The notes beneath the pieces are model-generated. The model did no database searches. It worked only from the letters and a program-made list of their open reading frames with translations, and was not told where the DNA came from. A stretch of 64,000 nucleotides of DNA from an uncultured Rhodospirillales bacterium. Lineage in GTDB: Bacteria; Pseudomonadota; Alphaproteobacteria; Acetobacterales; Acetobacteraceae. Numbering within the stretch: the first letter of the stretch is position 1; every line of letters starts with the position of its first letter. The stretch spans positions 1-64,000 of the forward strand of contig CAIPLM010000385.1 in assembly GCA_903865895.1 (NCBI GenBank). The letters run 5' to 3'. The translations under genes were made by a program, and so were the position numbers. Below are positions 26,420 through 35,779 of this stretch, one piece after another.

Positions 26420-27424
26420 TCAGTTCTTGATGTCGCTCTTCCAGGAGACGCGCACCGCATCCTGCACGCTCTTCGGCAGCGGGATGTATTCGAGGCCGGA
26501 GGCGATCGCCGAGCCGTTGTTATAGGCCCAGTCGAAGAACTTGATCACGGCATGGCTGCGCGCGGCATCCTTCGGGTCCTGCGGCAGCAGGATGAAGGTC
26601 GCCGAGACGATCGGCCAGCTGGTCGGGCCAGCAGTGTCGATCAGGTTGACCGCGTAGTTCTTCGCGCCCTTCCAATCGCCGCTTTCGGCGGCCGAGGAGA
26701 AGGCGGCGAGCGTCGGCGCGACGAAGGCGCCGGCCTTGTTGCGCAGCTGGGTGGTGGTCAGCTTGTTCTGGGTCGCATAGGCGTTCTCGACATAGCCGAT
26801 CGCGCCGCGCACCTGCTTCACGGTCGCGGCCACACCGTCATTGCCCTTGGCGCCGTTGCCGGCGGGCCACTTGACGGAGGTAGCGGCGCCGACCTTGTCC
26901 TTCCAATCCGCGCTGACCGCGGAGAGGTAAGAGGTGAACACATAGGTCGTGCCCGAACCATCGGCGCGGTAGACCGGGGCGATGGCGAGGTTGGGCAGCG
27001 CCACGCCGGCGTTGGTCTCGGCGATCCGCGGGTCGTTCCACTTGGAAATCTTGCCAGCGTAGATGTCAGCCAGCACCGGCCCGGTGAGCTTCACCGCATT
27101 GGCCTCGATGCCCGGCAGGTTCACGATCGGCACCACGGCGCCCATCACGGTGGGGAACTGCAGCAGCTTGTTCTCGGTGAGCTTCGGCCCGTCAACCGGG
27201 GCGTCGGACGCACCGAAATCGACAGTGCGGTTCATGATCTGGTTCTGCCCGCCACCAGAGCCAATGGCCTGGTAGTTGAGCTCGATGCCAATGGCGGCCT
27301 TCGCGGCCTCGCCCCATTTGGCATAGACGGGTGCAGGGAAGGTAGCGCCGGCGCCAGTGATCTGTTGCGCGGCAACCGGCCCGGCCACGAGCATCGTGGC
27401 GAGCGCCAGGGTCAAAGTTTTCAT
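26420..27424 (-). CDS. pstS: Phosphate ABC transporter periplasmic binding protein PstS
   Basis: A 334-residue periplasmic protein with a Sec signal peptide (MKTLTLALATMLVAGPVAAQ) cleaved after AAQ or just before. Phosphate-ligand motifs are present: ITGAGATFPAPVY, YQAIGSGGGQNQI, FGASDAP and RADGSGTTYVF. Two adjacent ATGs follow AAGGAGGG; the second (27424) has the better spacing. It captures phosphate for PstCAB. A triple Pho box lies 86 bases upstream. Confidence 0.96.
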   Translation of the reverse strand: MKTLTLALATMLVAGPVAAQQITGAGATFPAPVYAKWGEAAKAAIGIELNYQAIGSGGGQNQIMNRTVDFGASDAPVDGPKLTENKLLQFPTVMGAVVPIVNLPGIEANAVKLTGPVLADIYAGKISKWNDPRIAETNAGVALPNLAIAPVYRADGSGTTYVFTSYLSAVSADWKDKVGAATSVKWPAGNGAKGNDGVAATVKQVRGAIGYVENAYATQNKLTTTQLRNKAGAFVAPTLAAFSSAAESGDWKGAKNYAVNLIDTAGPTSWPIVSATFILLPQDPKDAARSHAVIKFFDWAYNNGSAIASGLEYIPLPKSVQDAVRVSWKSDIKN

Positions 27425-27509
27425 CATCCCTCCTTGGGATTTGTCTATACGCCGCGACTCCTGATCTGGCCGCGACGCCGGACTCCTACGCCCCATCTGC
27501 AACGCAATG

Positions 27510-27538
27510 ATGACAGTGAGATGACAGATCGATGACAG
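27510..27538 (-). promoter_or_regulatory. Pho box: three CTGTCAT repeats upstream of pstS
   Basis: Read on the minus strand, CTGTCAT occurs three times at exact 11-base spacing (27532-27538, 27521-27527, 27510-27516), with four-base AT-containing spacers. Two adjacent PhoB half-sites form one Pho box, so three repeats make two overlapping boxes. It begins four bases beyond the soxA stop, so it separates the sox operon from the pst operon and should induce pstSCAB-phoUB under phosphate limitation. Confidence 0.92.
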
Positions 27539-27541
27539 CGC

Positions 27542-28288
27542 TCAGGGCCGCACGCCCGGCGTCTCCATTGGCAGCCCCGCGCCGCGCAGGGCGAGCCAGG
27601 CTTCAAGCTCCAGCATCTCCGGCGCATCGGCCGCGAAGGGCTCGGCGCGCACCCCGGTGAGGCAGGCGCGGATTCGCCGCGCCAGCGAGCCGATGGTCTG
27701 CCATTCCAGCCGGTATTCCGGATAGGCATTGGCATGGCCCTCCGGGATGACGGCACCGCCCAACCGCGCGCCCGCCCGCGCCTCATGGCATTGCGCGCAG
27801 GAGAGGTTGAGCTGGCCCATGCGGGTGCGGAACAGCGCCTCGCCGCGGGCGATCACGCTCGCCATCGGCCCATCGGTCGCGATGCGTTGCGGCAGCCCGC
27901 GCGATTCCACCCCGATCGCCGCGGCCAGCGCCAGCATCTCCGCCCCCTCGCGGGCCAGCTTCGGGGCGGATTGGTTGACGGCGCGGCAGAGATTGATCCG
28001 ACCGGCGAGATCGACCGGCGCGCCGCTCGCCGGATCGGCCGCCGGATAGCGGGCGGCCACGCCGCGCATCGCCGCGATATCGCCATGGCAGCCGGCGCAG
28101 GCCTTCCCGCCCGGCGGCGGCGCCTGCCAGGCCGCGCGGCCCTGCTCCACCCAGAGAAAGCCGGGATTGGCGGTGTCGTCATCCTGCATGGCGCGCACCT
28201 GCGGCCCGGCATCCCAGTAGCCTGAGCGCGGCTGCGCCACCGCAGGGCCGGCGAACAACAGCAGCGCGAGCAGCGCCGCTGCTCTCAT
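27542..28288 (-). CDS. soxA: Sulfur oxidation c-type cytochrome SoxA (dihaem type)
   Basis: A 248-residue periplasmic cytochrome with a signal peptide ending near AVAQ. Two CxxCH haem sites are present (C64-C67-H68 and C164-C167-H168), with the distal cysteine candidates C101 (INLCRAV) and C209 (RIRACLTG), the latter being the active-site cysteine that accepts thiosulfate. The final segment RLEWQTIGSLARRIR is typical of SoxA. With SoxX it would join thiosulfate to the SoxY cysteine. The start overlaps the soxZ stop (ATGA). It is the last gene of the operon. Confidence 0.93.
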   Translation of the reverse strand: MRAAALLALLLFAGPAVAQPRSGYWDAGPQVRAMQDDDTANPGFLWVEQGRAAWQAPPPGGKACAGCHGDIAAMRGVAARYPAADPASGAPVDLAGRINLCRAVNQSAPKLAREGAEMLALAAAIGVESRGLPQRIATDGPMASVIARGEALFRTRMGQLNLSCAQCHEARAGARLGGAVIPEGHANAYPEYRLEWQTIGSLARRIRACLTGVRAEPFAADAPEMLELEAWLALRGAGLPMETPGVRP

Positions 28289-28605
28289 GTTACTGTAATC
28301 TCGATGCTTTCGAACTGGCTGGCCCCGAGATCATCCGTCCAGGTCATCACGATGACGCCGCTCTCCACCGCGCTGACGGAGAAGGTGAGGAAGGGGTTGG
28401 CGGCGATGGCGGGGAAGAATTCGGCGCGGAACACCTCCTCGCCGCCATAGGTGCAGACGAAGCGGTTGATGATCTCGCGCGGGATCGGCTTGCCCACGTC
28501 ATCGCGGCGCTGGCCGCTTTCCATGGGGTGGGCGATGAGGATGCGGATATCGAACACCTCGCCGCGGCGGACGCTCTTGGGGGCATTGATGAGGGGGCGC
28601 GCCAT
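28285..28605 (-). CDS. soxZ: Thiosulfate oxidation carrier subunit SoxZ
   Basis: A 106-residue immunoglobulin-like protein; the full length and the conserved segments (VRRGEVFDIRILIAHPMESG, REIINRFVCTYGGEEVF, VMTWTDDLG) match SoxZ. It has no signal peptide and is normally exported bound to SoxY. It lies three bases after the soxY stop and overlaps soxA. Its sequence looks standard, in contrast to its partner SoxY. Confidence 0.94.
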   Translation of the reverse strand: MARPLINAPKSVRRGEVFDIRILIAHPMESGQRRDDVGKPIPREIINRFVCTYGGEEVFRAEFFPAIAANPFLTFSVSAVESGVIVMTWTDDLGASQFESIEITVT

Positions 28606-28608
28606 GGC

Positions 28609-29046
28609 TCAGATCTCGTCGATGCAGGCGGCGAGGGTGACCAGCAGCTCGATGCTGTCGGTCCAGAATGTGCCATCCGCGCAGGCGGCCACCGCGATCA
28701 CGGTTTGCGAAGTGGCAAGGCGAATGCGGGTGGAGAGCCCCGGCCTGCCGCTGCGGGGGCCGAAGAAGGCGTTGATCACGTTGGGATTCGGATTGCCCTC
28801 GGCGAAGACATGGATGGAGCGGATGCGTTCCGCCTCGGACACCGCGTCCGGCACCGAGACCGTCATCGCCACCGCGTTGCCGTTCTCCACCAGCAGCGGG
28901 ATATCGAGCTTGATCCGCCCCTGCCGCAGCTTGGCGCCGCCGGTCAGCGCCTGAATGGCGGCGGCCACCTCGGGCTTGGTCGCCCCCGCCCGGGCGGGGG
29001 GCAGGGCCAGCAGCGCGGCCCCGGCGAGCAGCATCCGGCGGTGCAT
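28609..29046 (-). CDS. soxY: Thiosulfate oxidation carrier SoxY with atypical C-terminus
   Basis: A 145-residue SoxY with a signal peptide (MHRRMLLAGAALLALPPARA; RR present) and the family core (LDIPLLVENGNAVAMTV, IHVFAEGNPNPNV, FFGPRSG). The start is set at the ATG at 29046, three bases from a GTG alternative at 29049, behind AAGGAGGA. Canonical SoxY ends in GGCGG, the swinging arm whose cysteine carries sulfur intermediates. Here the protein ends LAACIDEI: the cysteine is kept but all four flanking glycines are gone and the tail is two residues longer after the cysteine. Confidence 0.88.
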   Translation of the reverse strand: MHRRMLLAGAALLALPPARAGATKPEVAAAIQALTGGAKLRQGRIKLDIPLLVENGNAVAMTVSVPDAVSEAERIRSIHVFAEGNPNPNVINAFFGPRSGRPGLSTRIRLATSQTVIAVAACADGTFWTDSIELLVTLAACIDEI

Positions 29047-29489
29047 CACTCCTCCTTTAGAGTCGCGAGAAAGGCGACGACATCCTCAATCGCCTGGTCG
29101 GACAGGATTGGCTTGCCCTGGAACGCCCGGCCCGGCCGCAGCGCGCCGGCGGCGCGGCGGTAGGAGGGCATGATGCTCTCGGGGTTCGAGGCCGCCGGAT
29201 CCACCAGGCGCATGCGGATCTCGCCCGGGGTGAGACGGGCGCCGACGCCGGCGAGATCGGGCGCGATGCTGCCATGCAGATGGCGGTCCGGGAAAGGGCC
29301 GGCATGGCACAGAAGGCACAGGCCAAGCGGTCGGGTCGTGACGATCGCCCGGCCACGCACCGGCTCGCCCGGCACGGCGGTCAGCGGCACGTCCATCGTC
29401 TGAGCCGCAGCCGCCGAGGAAAGCGCCAGCGCCAGCATCAGGCTAGCCGAAAGCTTCCGTGGTGATCGTCCTGAACCAGGACTCCGCAT
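29046..29489 (-). CDS. soxX: Sulfur oxidation c-type cytochrome SoxX
   Basis: A 147-residue monohaem cytochrome. The haem site is C58-C61-H62 (GLCLLCHAGP) and M107 in ESIMPSY is the probable distal ligand. The start at 29489 follows GGAGGA by eight bases and gives a proper signal peptide with basic n-region (RSPRKLSASLMLALALSSAAAAQ region); a later ATG at 29438 would leave no n-region. This start lies 47 bases inside the flavoprotein gene. It partners SoxA in the SoxAX haem enzyme. Confidence 0.88.
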   Translation of the reverse strand: MRSPGSGRSPRKLSASLMLALALSSAAAAQTMDVPLTAVPGEPVRGRAIVTTRPLGLCLLCHAGPFPDRHLHGSIAPDLAGVGARLTPGEIRMRLVDPAASNPESIMPSYRRAAGALRPGRAFQGKPILSDQAIEDVVAFLATLKEE

Positions 29490-30690
29490 AGCGGGCTTCC
29501 TCCGCGCGGGTTTCGGGCGGCGCATCGAGCGGGCTGGTGCCGCCGGCGCCCTCGATGTCCGTCAGCACACCATTGGCGGGCCGATAGACCCCGGCGACCG
29601 AGATACCATAATCCGGCGCCACGATGGAGTAGCAGGTGTTGATCAAACGCGGCTCGCCTGGCGTCCGCCCCGCCAGCAGATCGGCCACCGCCTGGGCGCA
29701 CACCTTGGCCTGGGCATTGGCGGCGAAGGCCGATTTCGGCATGCCGCCGGCGATCGCAGCGTCGCCGATCACGTGGATGCCCGGTTGAAGGCGGCTCTCG
29801 AAGCTCACCGGGTCGATCGGGCACCAGCCGGTGCGGTCGGCCACGTCCGAGACCAGGGCGATGGCGCCGGCCCGCTGCGGCGGGATGATGTTGGCGAGAT
29901 CGGCTTTGTAGCTGGCGAACTCGGTTTTCACCGTGCCCGAGCCCGCGTCCACCTCCACCACCTTGCCGCCGCCGGACAGGCCGACCCATTCGAGGTTGGG
30001 ATAGAGCGACTTCCACGCGGCCTGGAACAGGCGCTGCTTGGAAAAGGCGTCCTTCGCATCGAGCACGATCAGCTTTGCGCGCGGCTTATGCGTCTTGAGG
30101 TAATGGGCGATCAGGCTGGCGCGCTCATAGGGGCCGGGCGGGCAGCGATAGGGGTTGCCCGGCACCGACATCACCACCGTGCCGCCATCGGGCACCGCCG
30201 CGAGGCGGTCGCGCAGCAGCAGGGTCTGCGGCCCGGCCTTCCAGGCATGCGGCATCACCCCGGCCGCGACGTCCGAATAGCCGGCGATGTCCTTGAAGCG
30301 GAGCTCGATGCCCGGCGAAAGGATCAGCCGGTCGTACTGCACCGTGCCGCCATCGGCGAGGATGACGCGCCGCGCCGTGGCGTCGATATGGGTGGCGGCC
30401 TGGGCGATCACCTTCACGCCATCGGCGGCGAGCGCACCATAGGTGAATTCCTGCGCCGCCATGTCGCGCAGCCCGGCGATCACCGCATTGCTGAAGGGGC
30501 AGGCGTGGTAGGTGGCGGACCGCTCGATCAGCGTCACCGCCACCTCCGGCGCGATCTGGCGCAACCGCCGCGCGGCGGAGGCGCCGCCGAAGCCGCCGCC
30601 CAGCACCACCACCCGCGCCGGACCCTGGGCGCGGGCGATCGCCGGCAGTGCGAGGGCGGCCGCCAGAAGTCCGCGCCGTGTCGCCCTCAT
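29443..30690 (-). CDS. fccB: Flavocytochrome c sulfide dehydrogenase flavoprotein subunit
   Basis: A 415-residue periplasmic FAD protein. A Tat-like leader (MRATRRGLLAAALALPAIARA) is followed by the FAD motif VVVLGGGFGGASAARRL. The two redox cysteines occur in YHACPFSNAV (C64) and GWCPIDP, and a second flavin-binding segment is HVIGDAAIAGGMPKSAFAANAQAK. It should oxidise sulfide (or polysulfide) and pass electrons to the cytochrome encoded just upstream. The ATG overlaps that cytochrome's stop. It is also called SoxF when in sox clusters. Confidence 0.92.
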   Translation of the reverse strand: MRATRRGLLAAALALPAIARAQGPARVVVLGGGFGGASAARRLRQIAPEVAVTLIERSATYHACPFSNAVIAGLRDMAAQEFTYGALAADGVKVIAQAATHIDATARRVILADGGTVQYDRLILSPGIELRFKDIAGYSDVAAGVMPHAWKAGPQTLLLRDRLAAVPDGGTVVMSVPGNPYRCPPGPYERASLIAHYLKTHKPRAKLIVLDAKDAFSKQRLFQAAWKSLYPNLEWVGLSGGGKVVEVDAGSGTVKTEFASYKADLANIIPPQRAGAIALVSDVADRTGWCPIDPVSFESRLQPGIHVIGDAAIAGGMPKSAFAANAQAKVCAQAVADLLAGRTPGEPRLINTCYSIVAPDYGISVAGVYRPANGVLTDIEGAGGTSPLDAPPETRAEEARYAESWFRTITTEAFG

Positions 30691-30959
30691 GACGGGTTGG
30701 CCCAGAACGCGGCGATGGCGGTGATCTCGGCGTCCGAAAACCCCTTCATCAGCCGGTCCATCAGGGTTGCCTTGCGGCTGCCATCGCGAAAGCCGCGCAT
30801 CGCCGCCGTCAGCTCCGTCGCCGGGCGGCCGGCGATCGGCGGAATGCCGCCCGCCACCACCGCGCCGTGGCAGCCCGAGCACGAACTCGCGCCGGGCGGC
30901 GGCCCCGCCGCGATGAGCAGCGGGGCAGCCAGCACGAGCACGGCGGCAGTCCGCATCAT
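30687..30959 (-). CDS. fccA: Monohaem c-type cytochrome, probable FccA-type partner
   Basis: A 90-residue secreted cytochrome: signal peptide to about residue 18, haem site CSGCH (C27-C30-H31) and a distal methionine candidate in the C-terminal LMDRLMKGFSD. It resembles the single-haem cytochrome of monohaem flavocytochrome c. Both ends overlap neighbours by ATGA. Because it follows a molybdoenzyme of the type that also donates to cytochrome c, it could serve either or both enzymes. It is shorter than the dihaem FccA of purple bacteria. Confidence 0.8.
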   Translation of the reverse strand: MMRTAAVLVLAAPLLIAAGPPPGASSCSGCHGAVVAGGIPPIAGRPATELTAAMRGFRDGSRKATLMDRLMKGFSDAEITAIAAFWANPS

Positions 30960-33109
30960 GCCTTCTTGAGGTCGTGGTGCTTCAGCGGCAGGGAGCGCAC
31001 CCGCTTGCCGGTGGCGGCGAAGATCGCGTTCAGCACCGCCGGGGCCGCCACCGCGATGGTCGGCTCGCCAACGCCGCCCCAGAAGCCGCCGGAGGCCACG
31101 ATCACCGTCTCCACCTTCGGCATGTCGGCCATCCGCGCCACTTCGTAGCTGTCGAAGTTGGATTGCACGACGCGCCCGTTCTCGATGGTGCACTCGCTGT
31201 AGAGCGCTGCCGAGAGCCCGTAGGCGAAGGAGCCCTCCACCTGGGCGGCGATCTGGTCGGGGTTGACCGCGATGCCGCAATCAGTGGCCGCGACGATGCG
31301 ATGGATCTTGAGTTCGCCCTTGGCCGATACCGAGACCTCCGCCACGGAGGCGGTGTAGCTGCCGAAGCCGGTGTACTGGCAGATGCCGCGGAAGACGCCC
31401 TTGGGCAGCGGCTTGTCGTAGCCGGCCTTGGCGCAGGCGGCGTTCAGCACCGCGAGCTGCTTGGGGTTCTTGGCCATCAACTGCCGGCGGAAGGCCAGCG
31501 GGTCCTTCCCGGCGGCGTGGGCCAGTTCGTCGATGAAGCACTCGAGATAGACCGCGTTCTGGTTGACGTTCACCCCGCGCCAGAAGCCCACCGGCACATG
31601 CGTGTTGCGCATGGCGTGATCGACCAGCAGGTTCGGGATCGCCAGATAGCCGAATTCGCTGGGGATCAACCCCTGGAACTGCACGGGATCGACGCCGTTT
31701 TCCATGCGGGAGGGCAGCAGATAGGCCAGGATCGACTGGCCGGAGATGCGCATGTGCAGCCCGGTCACATTGCCCTGGGCGTCAAGCCCGGCGGACATCT
31801 TGGCCTGGGTGATCGGCCGGTAATAGCCGTGCTCCATGTCCTCTTCGCGCGACCAGATCAGCTTGATCGGCTTGCCCGGCACCTGCTTGGCGATCAGCAC
31901 GGCTTGCCGGACATAGTCCTGCTGGCCGCGCCGGCCGAAGCCGCCGCCGAGATGGTGCTTGTGCACCTTCACCTGCGAGAGCTTCACCCCGCCCGCCTCG
32001 GCGGCGGCGGCCAGCGAGGCGTCGCCGTTCTGCGAGCCGACCCAGATCTCAACGCCGTCGTCGCTCACCTTGGCGGTGCAGTTCTGCGGCTCCAGCGTGG
32101 CGTGGTTGAGGAAGGGGGTGGCGTAGACCGCCTCGACCTTCTTCGCCGCGCCGGCAATGGCGCCCGCCGCGTCACCGTATTTATGGCCGACGCCGGCCTG
32201 CGGGGCATCGAGCCCTTCCTTGAGGAAGGCGGCGATGCTGGCCGAGGAGACCTTGGCGTTCGGCCCCTCGTCCCACTCGATCGGCATGGCGGCCAGCGCA
32301 GTCTTGGCCTGGTACCACTTATCGGCGACCACGGCGACCGAGACGTCATCCACCCTGAGCACGTGGCGCACGCCGGGCATCGCCTTGATCTTATCGGCGT
32401 TGAAGCTCTTGAGCTTGCCGCCGAACACCGGGCACTGCGCGATGGCGGCGTTCAGCATGTCCGGCAGCTTGACGTCGATCGCGTAGACCAGTCTGCCCGA
32501 CAGCTTCTCCACCGTGTCGAGGCGCTTCACGCCCTTTCCGGCGATCTTCCACTCCGCCTGCGGCTTCAGCGCCGGATCGGCCGGCACCGGCAGCTTGGAT
32601 GCCGCCTCGGCGACCTCGCCATAGCGCAGGCGGCGGCCCGAGGGCTTGTGGGTGATCACGCTGTCCGCGCTGCTGCACTCCGCCACCGGCACGTTCCATT
32701 TGGCGGCGGCGGCGGCGATCAGCATCGCCTTGGCGGCCGCGCCACCCTTCTGCACATAGGGAACCGAGGTGCGGATGCCGCGGCTGCCGCCGGTCGACAT
32801 GTCGCCCCAGGCGCGGTTCTTGGCGAAGTTGATCTCGGGAGCGATGTACTCGGTCTTCACCTTGGACCATTTGCAGTCCAACTCCTCGGCGACGAGCTGC
32901 GCGAGTCCGGTGAGGGTGCCCTGGCCCATTTCGGAGCGGGCGATACGGATCACCACGGTGTCATCGGGGTGAATCACTGCCCAGATGCCGACCTCAACGC
33001 CGGCTGCGGCCGCATCGGCCGGAAAGGACCAGCTGAGCGACATGCCGCCGGCGGTGGCGGATGCGGTGGCGAGGAAGGCGCGGCGGCCCAGGTTTTCGAT
33101 CTTGCCCAT
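30956..33109 (-). CDS. Xanthine dehydrogenase-family molybdopterin-binding subunit (isoquinoline 1-oxidoreductase beta-like)
   Basis: A 717-residue protein with a Tat leader (LGRRAFLATASATAGG) and the IorB-type layout: molybdopterin-cytosine-dinucleotide-binding segments HHLGGGFGRRGQQDYV, GFWRGVNVNQNAVY and, near the end, GGFWGGVGEPTIAVAAPAV with the catalytic glutamate. The start at 33109 was taken where the Tat motif begins. It would hydroxylate an aldehyde or N-heterocycle in the periplasm, with the 2Fe-2S subunit before it and a cytochrome after it. Substrate unknown. Its presence at the head of a sox operon is unusual. Confidence 0.88.
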   Translation of the reverse strand: MGKIENLGRRAFLATASATAGGMSLSWSFPADAAAAGVEVGIWAVIHPDDTVVIRIARSEMGQGTLTGLAQLVAEELDCKWSKVKTEYIAPEINFAKNRAWGDMSTGGSRGIRTSVPYVQKGGAAAKAMLIAAAAAKWNVPVAECSSADSVITHKPSGRRLRYGEVAEAASKLPVPADPALKPQAEWKIAGKGVKRLDTVEKLSGRLVYAIDVKLPDMLNAAIAQCPVFGGKLKSFNADKIKAMPGVRHVLRVDDVSVAVVADKWYQAKTALAAMPIEWDEGPNAKVSSASIAAFLKEGLDAPQAGVGHKYGDAAGAIAGAAKKVEAVYATPFLNHATLEPQNCTAKVSDDGVEIWVGSQNGDASLAAAAEAGGVKLSQVKVHKHHLGGGFGRRGQQDYVRQAVLIAKQVPGKPIKLIWSREEDMEHGYYRPITQAKMSAGLDAQGNVTGLHMRISGQSILAYLLPSRMENGVDPVQFQGLIPSEFGYLAIPNLLVDHAMRNTHVPVGFWRGVNVNQNAVYLECFIDELAHAAGKDPLAFRRQLMAKNPKQLAVLNAACAKAGYDKPLPKGVFRGICQYTGFGSYTASVAEVSVSAKGELKIHRIVAATDCGIAVNPDQIAAQVEGSFAYGLSAALYSECTIENGRVVQSNFDSYEVARMADMPKVETVIVASGGFWGGVGEPTIAVAAPAVLNAIFAATGKRVRSLPLKHHDLKKA

Positions 33110-33122
33110 GATGCGTGCCCCC

Positions 33123-33581
33123 TCAGGCCTTGGCGCCGCGCGCGGCGGCATGAATGGCGGCGCGGATGCGCGGGTAGGTGCCGCAGCGGCAGATATTGGT
33201 GATGGCTTCGTCAATATCGGCGTCGGTGGGGTTAGGCTTGGCCTTCAGCAAAGCGGCGGCGGCCATGATCTGGCCGGACTGGCAGTAGCCGCATTGCGGC
33301 ACCTCATGGTCGAGCCAGGCCTTCTGGATGCGATGGCTGAGCCCATCCGGCGACAGCGCCTCGATGGTGATGACCTTGGACTTGCCGAGCGTGCCGACCT
33401 GGATCTGGCAGGAGCGCATCACCGCGCCATCGACATGCACCGAACATGCGCCGCACTGCGCCACGCCGCAGCCGTATTTGGTGCCGGTCAGCCCGAGCCA
33501 TTCGCGCAGCACCCACAGCAGGGGGGTCTCCGGATCGGCGTCCACCTGGTGTGAACGGCCGTTGATGTTGAGCGTGATCAT
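33123..33581 (-). CDS. (2Fe-2S)-binding subunit of an isoquinoline 1-oxidoreductase-type molybdoenzyme
   Basis: A 152-residue ferredoxin-like subunit with all eight cluster cysteines: C38, C43, C46, C58 (plant-type cluster, [14 protein letters not shown]) and C97, C100, C131, C133 (CGYCQSG, ICRCGTY). The start at 33581 follows a GGGGGA site. It has no signal and would be carried out with the Tat-exported large subunit. It is the first gene of the operon ending at soxA. The medium (FAD) subunit of true xanthine dehydrogenases is absent, as in IorAB. Confidence 0.92.
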   Translation of the reverse strand: MITLNINGRSHQVDADPETPLLWVLREWLGLTGTKYGCGVAQCGACSVHVDGAVMRSCQIQVGTLGKSKVITIEALSPDGLSHRIQKAWLDHEVPQCGYCQSGQIMAAAALLKAKPNPTDADIDEAITNICRCGTYPRIRAAIHAAARGAKA

Positions 33582-33725
33582 CTGCGTGGTCCCCCTGGTC
33601 GGCGTAAGCTGCCGGTACATTTGGGCGCAACGATGGGGCACAAGAGGGGGGGCGGCAAGAATGCCGCCGCGCCGGGCGGCCATGCCCGGGAATGCGAGAA
33701 TAAATCGCGGGGTTGGCGCGTCAGT

Positions 33726-34652
33726 CTAAGTCGAGTCCCGCTCCGCACGCTCCCGCCGCAGCGCCGCGACCTCGAGGGCGAGGCGATAGACGTCCTGGCG
33801 CATCACCGTGAGTTCCTGGCGAAGCTCGGCCGAGAGGAAGCCGCGCAGCCGCCGGGCAAGCCGCACCAGCCTGCCGCCCTGTTGCGGCGCGGCGCCCGAG
33901 CCGAGCCGCAGCAGGGCGTTTTCGGCCCGCAGCTTGGCGATCTCGATCTCCTGCTGGCTGCGCTCGCTGCTGGCCAGGGTGAATCCGTCGAACACGTTGG
34001 GCGGCACGGTGAAATGGCGGGCCAGCCGGTCCCATCGCTCGGAGGCGATGTAGAAGCGGTTCAGTCCGTCGAACCACGCTTCCTTGTAGCCGGCCTCGGC
34101 CAGCAGCGGCCCGCAATCAGCGGCCGGGTCGGGCTTGCGCTGCAGCACCGTCACCTCGATGACGATGATCCAGGGCCGGAAGGCCTTGAAATCGCCGCCC
34201 GCCAGCACCGATTTCTCGGCGCCCTCGACGTCGATCTTGAGGAAATGGATGGGCTCGCGCACATGCTCGCGGCAGATCGCCGAAAGGGTGGAGACCGTCA
34301 CCGGCCGCTCGGTGATGCCCCTCCCATCCGCGCGGTGCCGGGCGGCGACGGCGGGGTCGAGCGTGGACAGCTCGGCATCGGCGCAGTCATAGAAGGTCAT
34401 GGTGCCCGGCCGGTCGGACAGCGCGACATTGAGATTGATGTCGATGGCCCGGCTTGCAGCCAGGGAGGCGAATTCCTGCACCCGCGGCTCGATATTGATG
34501 CCGCGCCAACCACGCTCATGGAAGGCGCGCGTCACCGAGTCGCGCACCGGATCGGCCGCCCCAACGTCAACCCAGAAGCCCGGCCCCTCGGCGCCGAGCG
34601 CCCGCCACAGCATCACATCCTCGAAATTCTGCGCGTAGGACACGATGCCCAT
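33726..34652 (-). CDS. FkbM-family methyltransferase
   Basis: A 308-residue protein whose first 220 residues form an FkbM SAM-dependent methyltransferase: SYAQNFEDVMLWRAL, FWVDVGAADPVRDSVTRAF (SAM motif I) and IHFLKIDVEGAEKSVL. The last 70 residues are helical and probably coiled coil (SQQEIEIAKLRAENALL, then an Arg-rich stretch). The start at 34652 follows GAGGGAGGG. It is divergent from gmd by 109 bases and probably methylates a sugar of a surface polysaccharide. Confidence 0.86.
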   Translation of the reverse strand: MGIVSYAQNFEDVMLWRALGAEGPGFWVDVGAADPVRDSVTRAFHERGWRGINIEPRVQEFASLAASRAIDINLNVALSDRPGTMTFYDCADAELSTLDPAVAARHRADGRGITERPVTVSTLSAICREHVREPIHFLKIDVEGAEKSVLAGGDFKAFRPWIIVIEVTVLQRKPDPAADCGPLLAEAGYKEAWFDGLNRFYIASERWDRLARHFTVPPNVFDGFTLASSERSQQEIEIAKLRAENALLRLGSGAAPQQGGRLVRLARRLRGFLSAELRQELTVMRQDVYRLALEVAALRRERAERDST

Positions 34653-34737
34653 GCGGCCCTCCCTCTTCGTTGCCACCCAGCCCGCCCGATGGACGCAGCA
34701 GCATGACCGGTCTACACCGCCCCAGCGTTGAATGTAA

Positions 34738-35778
<1,041 letters not shown>

Positions 35779-35779
35779 G

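Noticed and set aside
27542..33581. A complete thiosulfate-oxidation (Sox) system
   Set aside because: soxB and soxCD are not present in the window, so only the XYZA part plus flavocytochrome c is called.
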